Origin: an uncultured bacterium
Lineage (GTDB): Bacteria > Muiribacteriota > Ozemobacteria > Ozemobacterales > Ozemobacteraceae
NCBI GenBank assembly: GCA_937949615.1
Contig: CALEDQ010000024.1
Span: 1 to 64,000 of the forward strand
DNA length: 64,000 nucleotides
Reading direction: 5' to 3'
Shown: positions 7,670 through 15,049 of the stretch, piece after piece
Layout of the letters: the number at the start of each line of letters is the position of its first letter
How positions within the stretch are numbered: position 1 is the stretch's first letter
Made by a program: the position numbers and the translations under genes
Notes under the pieces: model-generated
What the model was told of the DNA's origin: nothing
The model's input: only the letters and a program-made list of their open reading frames with translations
The model's database searches: none

Positions 7670-7804
7670 GATCAGGACTCCTTGAAGGTGTTTAATAGAT
7701 TTGTTCCGGTGTTTATAAGAAGAACGGGTGAGCTGTCGGCAGTTATGATTATGTCATAAATTTCCGGCCAGAACAAACCTGCAAAAGTTTGTTAACCGTT
7801 TTAC

Positions 7805-7833
7805 TTGCCAATGCCTGTACACTATTGTAAAAT
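7805..7833 (+). promoter_or_regulatory. sigma70-type promoter for the acetate transporter gene
   Basis: TTGCCA (7805-7810), a 17-nt spacer and TAAAAT (7828-7833) lie 54 nt before the ATG at 7888, in the intergenic region between two divergent genes. Confidence 0.6.
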
Positions 7834-7887
7834 CCTGCCCTGCCTTTTTCAAAGCACAATCAAAGCTACCAGTCACAGGAGTAAAAA

Positions 7888-8475
7888 ATGAGTTCAGCCA
7901 GTTCAGCTTCCGACATGACCGCCAATCCCGCACCTCTTGGCCTTCTTGCCTTTGGCATGACAACCGTTTTGCTCAATATCCACAACGCCGGCTTCTATGA
8001 GCTCAATTCAATGATTCTTGCCATGGGTATTTTTTATGGCGGCATGGCCCAGGTAATCGTTGGTGTTCTTGAGTGGAAGAAAAACAACACCTTTGGTATG
8101 ACTGCCTTTGGTTCATACGGCTTTTTCTGGCTGACTCTGGTTGGTCTGCTGGTAATGCCCAAACTCGGTCTGGTAGAAAGCACTTCCAATAACGCCATGA
8201 TCTGCTATCTCAGCATGTGGGGAATCTTCACACTGCTGATGTTCATTGGCACCCTGAAAATGTCGCGGGCACTGCAGTTTGTTTTTGGTTCACTCACCGT
8301 GCTGTTTTTTATGCTCGCCATTGGTGATGCGACCGGAGACGCATCTTTCAAGCACTTGACTGGCTACGAAGGCATCATCTGCGGCGCGTCGGCGATATAC
8401 ACCGGTATGGCTCAGGTTCTCAACGAAGTTTATGGCCGCACTGTCATGCCGCTTGGCAACCCGGAAACAAAGTAA
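7888..8475 (+). CDS. satP: SatP/YaaH family acetate (succinate) transporter
   Basis: The 195-residue protein has six hydrophobic helices and the family's diagnostic NPAPLGL motif at residues 13-19. A LNIHNAG segment follows at about residues 29-35 and MILAMGIFYGGMAQVIVGVLEW at about 43-64. The GPR1/FUN34/YaaH family moves acetate and succinate across the inner membrane. Length is normal. The ATG has AGGAG upstream (tcacaggagtaaaaa). It has its own promoter and terminator and so is monocistronic; a role in acetate uptake or release fits the nearby D-lactate-type dehydrogenase, but that link is only an inference. Confidence 0.9.
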   Translation: MSSASSASDMTANPAPLGLLAFGMTTVLLNIHNAGFYELNSMILAMGIFYGGMAQVIVGVLEWKKNNTFGMTAFGSYGFFWLTLVGLLVMPKLGLVESTSNNAMICYLSMWGIFTLLMFIGTLKMSRALQFVFGSLTVLFFMLAIGDATGDASFKHLTGYEGIICGASAIYTGMAQVLNEVYGRTVMPLGNPETK

Positions 8476-8487
8476 TAGCAAAACAGG

Positions 8488-8527
8488 ATCCCGGGCCGGC
8501 AATGAAGCTGGTCCGGGATTTTTTTTT
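8488..8527 (+). terminator. rho-independent terminator of satP
   Basis: A 13-bp GC-rich stem (8488-8500 with 8507-8519, two G-T pairs) with a 6-nt loop is followed by a run of nine T. Confidence 0.92.
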
Positions 8528-8557
8528 CGGTGTTTCGATAACCCGATTTGCGGTAAA

Positions 8558-9601
8558 TCAAAAGCAGCGCCCCTTTTCTTTTTTTAGGCAGGTGCGGTTG
8601 CACTGATAACAGATTTCGTTGGCCAGCTGGCCGCCGGTAAAAAATTCCCGGAAATTCTGCAGCGTCGTTTCGGCAATGTTATGCAGGGCTTCTGCCGTAA
8701 AGAATGCCTGGTGCGAAGTCACCAGAACATTCGGAAAAGTCAGCAGCCGTGCCAGTACATCGTCGGCAATCGGTTCGGCTGATTTGTCTTCGAAAAAATA
8801 CTCGCTTTCTTCTTCGTAGACGTCGAGCCCGGCACTGCCGATGCGGCCATTTTTTAGGCCTTCGATAAGTGCGGGCGTATCGATAAGCTTGCCGCGGCCT
8901 GTATTGACGATCATTACCCCGTGTTTCATCCTGCTAATCGCAATGGCATCGATCATGTGTGTCGTTTCCGGGGTCAGCGGGCAGTGCAGAGATATCATGT
9001 CAGAAGCGGCAAACAGCTCTGGCAGACCGACATAACTGATTCCGGCCTGGGTGGCGTATTCCTGGTCAGGCCGCGGGTCATAGGCGAGAATCTGCATCCC
9101 GAACCCTTTAAGAATGGCGATCAGGCAGCGGGCGATTTTGCCGGTTCCGATTATGCCGGCGGTGCGGCCATGCATATCGAAACCGAGCAGGCCGTTGAGC
9201 GAGAAATTGCCTTCGCGGGTTCGCATCCAGGCCTTGTGCGTCTTGCGGTTCAGTGTCAACATCATGGCAACAGCGTGCTCAGCCACCGCATATGGCGAGT
9301 AGGCCGGCACCCGCACCACGTGAAGGTGCTCGAAGGCGGCCTTGAAATCGACATTGTTGTAACCGGCGCAGCGCAGCCCGATGATCTTGACACCTCCGGC
9401 CACCAGTTTTTCGATTACCGCAGCGTTCAGATCGTCGTTGACGAAAACGCAGACACCGTCGTAGCCGTTTGCCAGTTCTGCTGTCTGAGCGTTGAGCTTT
9501 GTTTCAAAGTAACTGATATCAAAGCCAAAGCTGCGGTTCGTTTCATTGAAAGATTTCTGATCGTAGGGCCTGGCATCAAAAAAGGCGATTTTCTGCGTCA
9601 T
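8558..9601 (-). CDS. ldhA: D-2-hydroxyacid dehydrogenase, LdhA-like, with Cys-rich tail
   Basis: The enzyme is predicted to reduce pyruvate to D-lactate with NADH. It has the nucleotide-binding GxGxxA loop (GTGKIA, about residue 150), HCPLTPETTHM (about 205), NTGRG with the substrate arginine (about 232) and the catalytic histidine in SHQAFFT (about 297). I chose ATG 9601 (347 aa) because GGAGG lies 8 nt upstream; a TTG two codons earlier lies too close to it. Unusually, the C-terminus adds a tail with four cysteines (CYQCNRTCLKKEKGRC) not normal for LdhA. Paralogues in the family act on other 2-ketoacids, so the substrate is uncertain. Confidence 0.85.
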   Translation of the reverse strand: MTQKIAFFDARPYDQKSFNETNRSFGFDISYFETKLNAQTAELANGYDGVCVFVNDDLNAAVIEKLVAGGVKIIGLRCAGYNNVDFKAAFEHLHVVRVPAYSPYAVAEHAVAMMLTLNRKTHKAWMRTREGNFSLNGLLGFDMHGRTAGIIGTGKIARCLIAILKGFGMQILAYDPRPDQEYATQAGISYVGLPELFAASDMISLHCPLTPETTHMIDAIAISRMKHGVMIVNTGRGKLIDTPALIEGLKNGRIGSAGLDVYEEESEYFFEDKSAEPIADDVLARLLTFPNVLVTSHQAFFTAEALHNIAETTLQNFREFFTGGQLANEICYQCNRTCLKKEKGRCF

Positions 9602-9703
9602 CTGCAATGCCTCCGATTTAAAATGATACTAAATTACAATCATAATATGTTTTATTTCGAAGAAAAGTCCAGTTCTCTGATATTATCAATACAAAGTTGA
9701 ATT

Positions 9704-9760
9704 TGTCTCAAGACAATGCGGCGATTTCGCTGTTTGTGGCGTTAACGTGTCTCTAAGACA
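9704..9760. promoter_or_regulatory. pair of palindromic operator-like sites
   Basis: TGTCTCAAGACA (9704-9715) and TGTCTCTAAGACA (9748-9760) are two near-identical palindromes with TGTCT/AGACA half-sites, 44 bp (about four helical turns) apart. They lie in the divergent region between the dehydrogenase gene and the zinc-ribbon gene, ending 20 bp before the latter's start. Paired in-phase palindromes suggest a dimeric regulator binding cooperatively; which one is unknown. Confidence 0.5.
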
Positions 9761-9780
9761 AAATTTGAAAAAGGTGTGAG

Positions 9781-10203
9781 GTGAACATGGGCAACGAAGT
9801 TTTTCAGGTTGAACTACAGGGGGTGACTCCTGATCTGATGCGCGCAAATAGCAGCTATGATCCGATTCGTTTCGATAATCTCAGTGCTGATCGAATCTGC
9901 CAGATGCTGCAGATCATTGCCAGGCTTTCTCCTCCTGATGGCGACGATGTCTGTCCGCCAAATATAAGTATTACCGGTCCGCGCGGGCTATTCAGTTTCT
10001 CTGTGTTCGATGCCAGCGGTCGCTTTTATTGCTCCGACCCGGATGGAGAAGTTTCTCTTGAACAGGCTGTAATGATGGTCACCGGCCGTCCATTTCAATC
10101 AGAGCGCTTGAAGGAATCGCCAGCCTCTGTCTGTGGAAAATGCGGCGTGGCATTCGAAGCCGATGAGGCTTTCTGCGGCAACTGTGGCGCTGCCGTCAGA
10201 TAA
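9781..10203 (+). CDS. zinc-ribbon protein, 140 aa, function unknown
   Basis: The last 25 residues form a zinc ribbon, CGKCGVAFEADEAFCGNCG (two CxxC knuckles). The first 110 residues have no motif I can name but look like a folded domain. Start choice is uncertain: GTG 9781 (AAGG 6 nt upstream) or ATG 9787 (GAGG 5 nt upstream); both fit. It runs convergently into a larger gene that also ends in zinc ribbons, with 1 nt between their stops. The two proteins may therefore be functionally linked, both using C-terminal ribbons for protein or nucleic-acid contact. Confidence 0.75.
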   Translation: MNMGNEVFQVELQGVTPDLMRANSSYDPIRFDNLSADRICQMLQIIARLSPPDGDDVCPPNISITGPRGLFSFSVFDASGRFYCSDPDGEVSLEQAVMMVTGRPFQSERLKESPASVCGKCGVAFEADEAFCGNCGAAVR

Positions 10204-10204
10204 T

Positions 10205-11377
10205 TCAGCTGCACCCGGCGCCGCAGGCGGTGCAGAATTTTTTACCCGGTTTAAGGGCTTTGCCGCACTGACTGCAGAAAGCGGCAGTTGTGTCTGTTAT
10301 ATCTGTCGGTCTGGGCTTGCCACAGTATTTACAGAATTTTGCATCGGCAGTCAGCTGTTTTCCGCAGCTGCAGATATTGCCTTCCGTTTCAACCTGCACG
10401 ATTGGCTTAAGAATATCTGGATGACTTATCATCTCATGCAGAAACAGCAGTAGTTGTCTGCCTGAAATACCGCTTAATCTGAAACTTTCGTCGTCAGATT
10501 CAACAAGAAGGATGTCGCGACTGCCGCAGTGAATTGCTGCGGTTGAGATAATTCCCACGCGATCTGAACCTGCGTGCATGACATCGACCTTCAACAGACT
10601 TTCAAAAACCAGCATTCTGCGGCATAACATGAGCAGTTTTTCTTCAGGAGCAGCTCCATCGGCAAAATTCTTCAGCCAGCCTTTCGCCAAAAGAACGCTG
10701 ATTGCTTTTTCAATTGCAGGCATTTCAAACTGCAGGCTTTCTGAAAGCATCGATTGCAGAAGCCATACAAAGCTTGAGCTATTCAGAGACTCGCTCTGAA
10801 GATGCTGTAAAATCTGTTTGGCAGTTAAAATCGGCGATTGCCAGGTTTGGGCGCCGCCCATCACCAGATACATCTGTTTACGAATCAGATCGTGACAGGC
10901 TGCAAGTGTCAGTGCGACAGCATGCGACAGCTTTTCTGCGACATCTATTGCCATGAAAGTTCCGGTGCCGGTAAATTCGCCGATCATGCTTAACAGATCT
11001 TCATCAGTCGCCGGAAATTCTAGCTTGAAGCCATCACCGGTGCGGGTCAGACAAACACTCTCAGTTTTCTGGCCGGCTGCAAAAAAATGCTGTTCAAACA
11101 GGTCGTCTTCGCAAAGAAAACGAACTCTGCATGAGCGGTCGGAAAGCACCAGAGTCTGAATAGATCCTTTCAGGTCGTCGCTGACGCCGCCCCTCTGGTC
11201 GCAAAAGCCTGATTGCTGCATTTCAGTGATAATCTTGCCTGCAGCCGGGGCGTTTACCTCAAAAACCGGAAACAATGGCCCGGGTTTCAGCCCGACCAAT
11301 TCAGGAAATCTGTTGAACCAGTGAGGTTTTAAATTAATTGGCGCATTTGAATTACTTTTCATAACTTCTCTTTTCAT
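10205..11377 (-). CDS. protein with two C-terminal zinc ribbons, 390 aa
   Basis: Residues 1-325 are a soluble region with no family I recognise. Two zinc ribbons follow: CSCGKQLTADAKFCKYCG (about 334-351) and CSQCGKALKPGKKFCTACG (about 367-385). The ribbons are of the DUF7577/DZANK type often found as adaptor modules. The ATG overlaps the TGA stop of the upstream lipoprotein gene (ATGA), so the two are translationally coupled; a second ATG five codons on is also well placed. The cysteine ribbons imply a cytoplasmic protein, while its operon partner is predicted to be exported. Confidence 0.75.
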   Translation of the reverse strand: MKREVMKSNSNAPINLKPHWFNRFPELVGLKPGPLFPVFEVNAPAAGKIITEMQQSGFCDQRGGVSDDLKGSIQTLVLSDRSCRVRFLCEDDLFEQHFFAAGQKTESVCLTRTGDGFKLEFPATDEDLLSMIGEFTGTGTFMAIDVAEKLSHAVALTLAACHDLIRKQMYLVMGGAQTWQSPILTAKQILQHLQSESLNSSSFVWLLQSMLSESLQFEMPAIEKAISVLLAKGWLKNFADGAAPEEKLLMLCRRMLVFESLLKVDVMHAGSDRVGIISTAAIHCGSRDILLVESDDESFRLSGISGRQLLLFLHEMISHPDILKPIVQVETEGNICSCGKQLTADAKFCKYCGKPRPTDITDTTAAFCSQCGKALKPGKKFCTACGAGCS

Positions 11378-13008
11378 TTTCCGAACAGCTGCTCGTTGAT
11401 GGTTCCGGCCAGTGGCTGATCGATTGCGTAAGATTTAACACCGGAAGATAGACCCCATACCGTCGCTGACTTCGAAAACTCACTGATTTCCTGGCGGTAG
11501 CGGGCGGTGTCGCTGATATTTAAACTGGTAAGCCTGCGGCCGGCCGGTTTGTGAATGCGTGGGAACTGGTTGAGAATGCCTTCGGTCGGCGGTCTACCCT
11601 TGCTGAAGTTGTTCCAGAGGTAGTTGATTGCCTCTGACGCACCTGATTCGTTATGCAGAACTTTTGGCACCAACTGGCCAGGGTTACGCAACGGAATTGC
11701 ACTGCAGAATTTTCTGATTGCAGTTGAGCCCACAGCGGCCACCGAATTGAGCCCTTCACCGACAATAACTCCGACAGTGCCGGTTGCTGCCCCTTTTACT
11801 GCGCCGGTAATGCCATCTCTGACGGCTTCGACTGCCGAAGTCGCATTGACGATACCCTCGGTCATGCCGCCGACCGCTTCAGAAGCTATCGAATAGACGG
11901 TGCCGACCGCAACACCGGCGACGCCGGTGCCAGCACCCAATACCGGCATAGAAACGCAGTCCAGTAGAGTTTTTGACAATTCAAGGGTTTTCAGATTTCT
12001 CTCGACTCTGGCAAGATCAGCCTGCAGGCGCTGACGGTCACCTTCGGCCATCTGCTGCAGAAATTCGTTGATACTTCTGATTTCTGCGCGGTTTTTCTGT
12101 TGAATTTCAAGGCGTTCTGCAGCGGCCCGGGCAGCATCATGGCGCAGCCCGTCATCAAAGGCAGTATCACCGGAGCTCTGGCGCTGAAACTGGGCTTCCT
12201 GCCAGGCCTGGTTTTCGGTCTGCCTGGCCGTGGCAGCCGAGTGCGAATCGCTGTCGATCCAGTTCTGACCGTTGAAAACTTCGATCCAGCGCTTTCCGTG
12301 CTCATCGACATACGACCTGCTGTCGCCAGTTTGTGGCTGCGTTGAGACATTACCTGACAAATTATCTGATGAACCCGCGCTGCCGGATGAAACTGATAAA
12401 TTACCGGTTTTGGCCAGTTCCGCAGCCGCTTTTGCGACTGCTGCGCCAGAGGCCGTCGTTTTGCCGCCAACCAGACCCAGACCGTAGAGAGCCGCATACA
12501 GCCCAAGGCCGGCGCCGGTAGCGATGCCTAAGCCGGTAAGCGCGGTGCTGATGATTTTCTTTTCCTCTTCTGTCCAGAATTCGGTTGGTTCCGGGATCTG
12601 ACCAGGCAATAACGCGTCATCAGGCTTTTTATTGGGTTGTTTGCTGGTGACTGTCGATTTTGCTGGGGGGGATTTTCTGGTTGCCGGTTTGGTGGGTGGT
12701 GCTTTTTTTACCGGCGGCGTCTTTGTTTTGTTGGTGTCATCGTCGAGATAAAGGGTGTTAGGCAGCTGATCGAGGGTGATGTCGCCCTGAGTTACGGTTT
12801 GTGGTGCCCGATCAGGGGTAGATTTAATGGCTTTGCTGCAGATCGGGCACTCGTTAACATCTTTCCAGTGCGTGCAGATAGAAGCGTTGATCTCCATACC
12901 TTCGCGGCGACCTTGAGCAGTAAGCGTGATACAGCTGCAAACCAGCAACAGAATCAGCAGAAACCTGAATAAATTGCAGGGCGATATTCGGGGCAGAAAG
13001 CCTGGCAA
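11374..13008 (-). CDS. large exported protein with glycine-zipper segments, 544 aa
   Basis: An N-terminal hydrophobic segment ends in VCSC, a possible but atypical lipobox (residues about 23-26). A cysteine cluster (C-x8-CPIC) follows near residues 45-57, then a Lys/Pro/Thr-rich linker (about 92-135), a glycine-rich hydrophobic segment (about 155-185), a short aromatic HGKRWIEVFNGQNW module (about 237-250), a charged coiled-coil (about 280-345), and a second long Gly/Ala/Val stretch (about 350-430). The C-terminal 110 residues are globular. The start TTG has GAGGG 7 nt upstream. The pattern of linker, glycine zipper, coiled coil and unique C-terminus resembles contact-dependent or pore-forming effectors, but no toxin motif is identified. 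It is coupled to the zinc-ribbon gene downstream. Confidence 0.65.
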   Translation of the reverse strand: MPGFLPRISPCNLFRFLLILLLVCSCITLTAQGRREGMEINASICTHWKDVNECPICSKAIKSTPDRAPQTVTQGDITLDQLPNTLYLDDDTNKTKTPPVKKAPPTKPATRKSPPAKSTVTSKQPNKKPDDALLPGQIPEPTEFWTEEEKKIISTALTGLGIATGAGLGLYAALYGLGLVGGKTTASGAAVAKAAAELAKTGNLSVSSGSAGSSDNLSGNVSTQPQTGDSRSYVDEHGKRWIEVFNGQNWIDSDSHSAATARQTENQAWQEAQFQRQSSGDTAFDDGLRHDAARAAAERLEIQQKNRAEIRSINEFLQQMAEGDRQRLQADLARVERNLKTLELSKTLLDCVSMPVLGAGTGVAGVAVGTVYSIASEAVGGMTEGIVNATSAVEAVRDGITGAVKGAATGTVGVIVGEGLNSVAAVGSTAIRKFCSAIPLRNPGQLVPKVLHNESGASEAINYLWNNFSKGRPPTEGILNQFPRIHKPAGRRLTSLNISDTARYRQEISEFSKSATVWGLSSGVKSYAIDQPLAGTINEQLFGK

Positions 13009-13179
13009 AATTTTCCCTCAAAAAGTCAGGATACGGAGTGTGTCTGTGTTTGTATTCAATTGAGTATAACCTGTTGAACTTAAAAAGCACAATTACTTTA
13101 CGGAAGCGGGCGGTTCTGCTATATTGCTGCGGTACATAATGGCTTGTAACTCATACATCCCGAAGGGGAGGTTTTTGCC

Positions 13180-13464
13180 TTGAACAGGAAAAAGGAACAG
13201 GTTGTAATCACCGTGCTCGGCGCCAACAAGCCCGGCATTCTCGCCGGCATCACCCGTGCCATTGCCGATTCTAACGTCAATGTCGAAGACGTGAGCCAGA
13301 AAATCATGCAGGATCTGTTCGCCCTGATGATGATGACCGATTTTTCGACCGCCAACTGCAGCTTCGAAGATTTTCAGAGTCGCATGCAGGCGGTTTCTGA
13401 ACAGCTGCGCGTCAAGGTTTTCATTCAGCACGAAGACGTTTTTCGATTCCAGCACCGGCTGTGA
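13180..13464 (+). CDS. ACT-domain protein, UPF0237 family
   Basis: The 94-residue protein is a single ACT domain (residues 7-75: VVITVLGANKPGILAGITRA, then a DVSQKIMQDLFALMMM strand). UPF0237 proteins are small amino-acid-binding regulators. TTG 13180 is the start, with GGGGAGG 8 nt upstream. The gene is followed after 12 nt by the UPF0210 gene; the UPF0237-UPF0210 pair is a long-recognised conserved operon, which strengthens both calls. The ligand is unknown. Confidence 0.92.
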   Translation: MNRKKEQVVITVLGANKPGILAGITRAIADSNVNVEDVSQKIMQDLFALMMMTDFSTANCSFEDFQSRMQAVSEQLRVKVFIQHEDVFRFQHRL

Positions 13465-13476
13465 TGGAGGCCCGCA

Positions 13477-14838
13477 ATGCTTTTTTCTCTTGAAGAAGTC
13501 ATCGAAACCATCAGTGCAGTCGGTGTCGAAACTTTCGATATCCGCACCATCACCTGCGGCATCAACCTGATGAGCTGCGCCGACTCAGATGTGCACAAAT
13601 GTGCCGCCAAGGTCTATGAAAAAGTCGTGCGTGTTGCCCATGATGTGGTGCCGGTTGCCAGAAAGCTCGAAAAGAAATACGGTATTCCGATCGTTAACAA
13701 ACGCATTTCGGTTACTCCGGTCTCATTTCTGGCCGGCGCTTTCACTGAACCGACAGCCGTGCCGATTGCTGAAGCGCTCGACAAGGCTGCCAAAGAACTA
13801 GGTATCGACTATGTCGCCGGTTTCTCAGCTTTGATACCAAAAGGCATTACCCGTGGCGATCAGATTCTGCTCAATTCGATCGCCGATGCTCTCTGCTGCA
13901 CTGACCGAGTCTGTTCGAGCGTCAATATCGGCAGCTCACAGGCTGGTATCAACATGGACGGCGTCTATCGCATGGCTGAAATCGTTAAAGAAGCAGCTGA
14001 ACGTTCGCGCGACAGAAATGGTCTCGCCTGCGCCAAGCTCGTTGTTTTCTGCAACGCCGTTGAAGATAATCCTTTTATCGCCGGTTCATTTATGGGCCCA
14101 GGCGAAGCTGAAGCGATTCTCAACGTCGGCATTTCTGGCCCCGGCGTGGTGCGGGCTGCCCTGCAGAATTCAACTCATCTCAATTTTGGTGAGCTTTCTG
14201 AAGTCATCAAAAAAATAAGCTTCAAAATTACCCGAACCGGCGAACTGGTTGGCCGTGAAGCCTCACGCATGCTCGGGATTCCGTTCGGTATCATCGATCT
14301 GTCACTTGCCCCGACTCCGGCCGAAGGTGACTCGATCTCTGACATTCTTGAACTGATGGGCCTCGAAAAAACCGGTTGCCACGGCACAACCGCTGCACTT
14401 GCCATGCTCAACGACGCTGTCAAAAAGGGTGGCATTATGGCTGCAACCTATGCTGGCGGTCTTTCTGGTGCCTTTATCCCGGTTACCGAAGATGCGGGCA
14501 TGTGCCGCGCCATCGAAGCCGGCGCTCTCAATATTCAAAAACTCGAAGCGATGACCTGCGTCTGCTCGGTTGGCCTTGATATGGTCGCAATTCCGGGCGA
14601 TACGCCGGTCGAAGTGATTGCCGGTATTATCGCTGATGAAGCAGCAATCGGCATGATCAACCACAAAACGACCGCGTGCCGTCTGATTCCGGTACCCGGC
14701 ATGCAGGCCGGCGATGTCGTCGATTTTGGCGGTCTGCTTGGCAAAGGCCCAATCATGGAAGTTGGCCGGCATTCTCCGGCTCTGTTCGTGCGGCGCGGCG
14801 GGCGCATTCCGGCCCCGGTGCACAGCATGAAGAACTGA
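13477..14838 (+). CDS. UPF0210 (PFL, DUF711) family protein
   Basis: This 453-residue protein matches the UPF0210 family in length and in conserved blocks: DIRTITCGINLMSCAD near residue 22, VNKRISVTPVSFLAG near 73, FSALIPKGITRGD near 114, and GLDMVAIPGDTP near 365. The fold is related to pyruvate-formate-lyase-like barrels, but no catalytic glycine radical motif is seen and the reaction is unknown. It is cytosolic. A GGAGG ribosome binding site precedes the ATG. It forms a two-gene operon with the ACT-domain gene and is followed by a perfect terminator hairpin. Confidence 0.93.
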   Translation: MLFSLEEVIETISAVGVETFDIRTITCGINLMSCADSDVHKCAAKVYEKVVRVAHDVVPVARKLEKKYGIPIVNKRISVTPVSFLAGAFTEPTAVPIAEALDKAAKELGIDYVAGFSALIPKGITRGDQILLNSIADALCCTDRVCSSVNIGSSQAGINMDGVYRMAEIVKEAAERSRDRNGLACAKLVVFCNAVEDNPFIAGSFMGPGEAEAILNVGISGPGVVRAALQNSTHLNFGELSEVIKKISFKITRTGELVGREASRMLGIPFGIIDLSLAPTPAEGDSISDILELMGLEKTGCHGTTAALAMLNDAVKKGGIMAATYAGGLSGAFIPVTEDAGMCRAIEAGALNIQKLEAMTCVCSVGLDMVAIPGDTPVEVIAGIIADEAAIGMINHKTTACRLIPVPGMQAGDVVDFGGLLGKGPIMEVGRHSPALFVRRGGRIPAPVHSMKN

Positions 14839-14856
14839 TATCTCTGATCAATGTAG

Positions 14857-14890
14857 AACAGCCCTGAAACAATTGTTTCAGGGCTGTTTT
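14857..14890 (+). terminator. perfect 16-bp palindromic terminator
   Basis: 14857-14872 and 14873-14888 are perfect inverted repeats (AACAGCCCTGAAACAA and its complement) ending in TTTT. It lies 18 nt after the UPF0210 stop codon. Confidence 0.85.
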
Positions 14891-14893
14891 CCG

Positions 14894-15018
14894 TAATGGA
14901 TGAACACAGAAAGAAAATTAAGCCACGGATGAACACGGATGGACGCGGATAAGCGATGAAAGAGAAAGAGAAAGAGAAAAAAAAATACAGGCCACGGATT
15001 AACACAGATCTGCGGAAA
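14894..15018. repeat. dispersed CCACGGATGAACACGGAT-type repeat
   Basis: Three related units occur: a partial ATGGATGAACACAGAAA near 14896, CCACGGATGAACACGGATGG from about 14931 (followed by ACGCGGATAA), and CCACGGATTAACACAGATCT from about 14993. A GAAAGA-rich simple repeat (about 14957-14983) lies between. This short repeat type occurs between genes in several bacterial groups, and its minus strand gives a familiar spurious peptide (SVFIRG). A degraded inverted copy lies at 31521-31588. It holds no gene. Confidence 0.8.
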
Positions 15019-15049
15019 AAATAAAAATGCCTGTGAATAGGGTGTCTTA

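Noticed and set aside
8921..9700. 259-codon plus-strand ORF antisense to the dehydrogenase
   Set aside because: The minus strand encodes a complete D-2-hydroxyacid dehydrogenase with all motifs; the plus frame has none.
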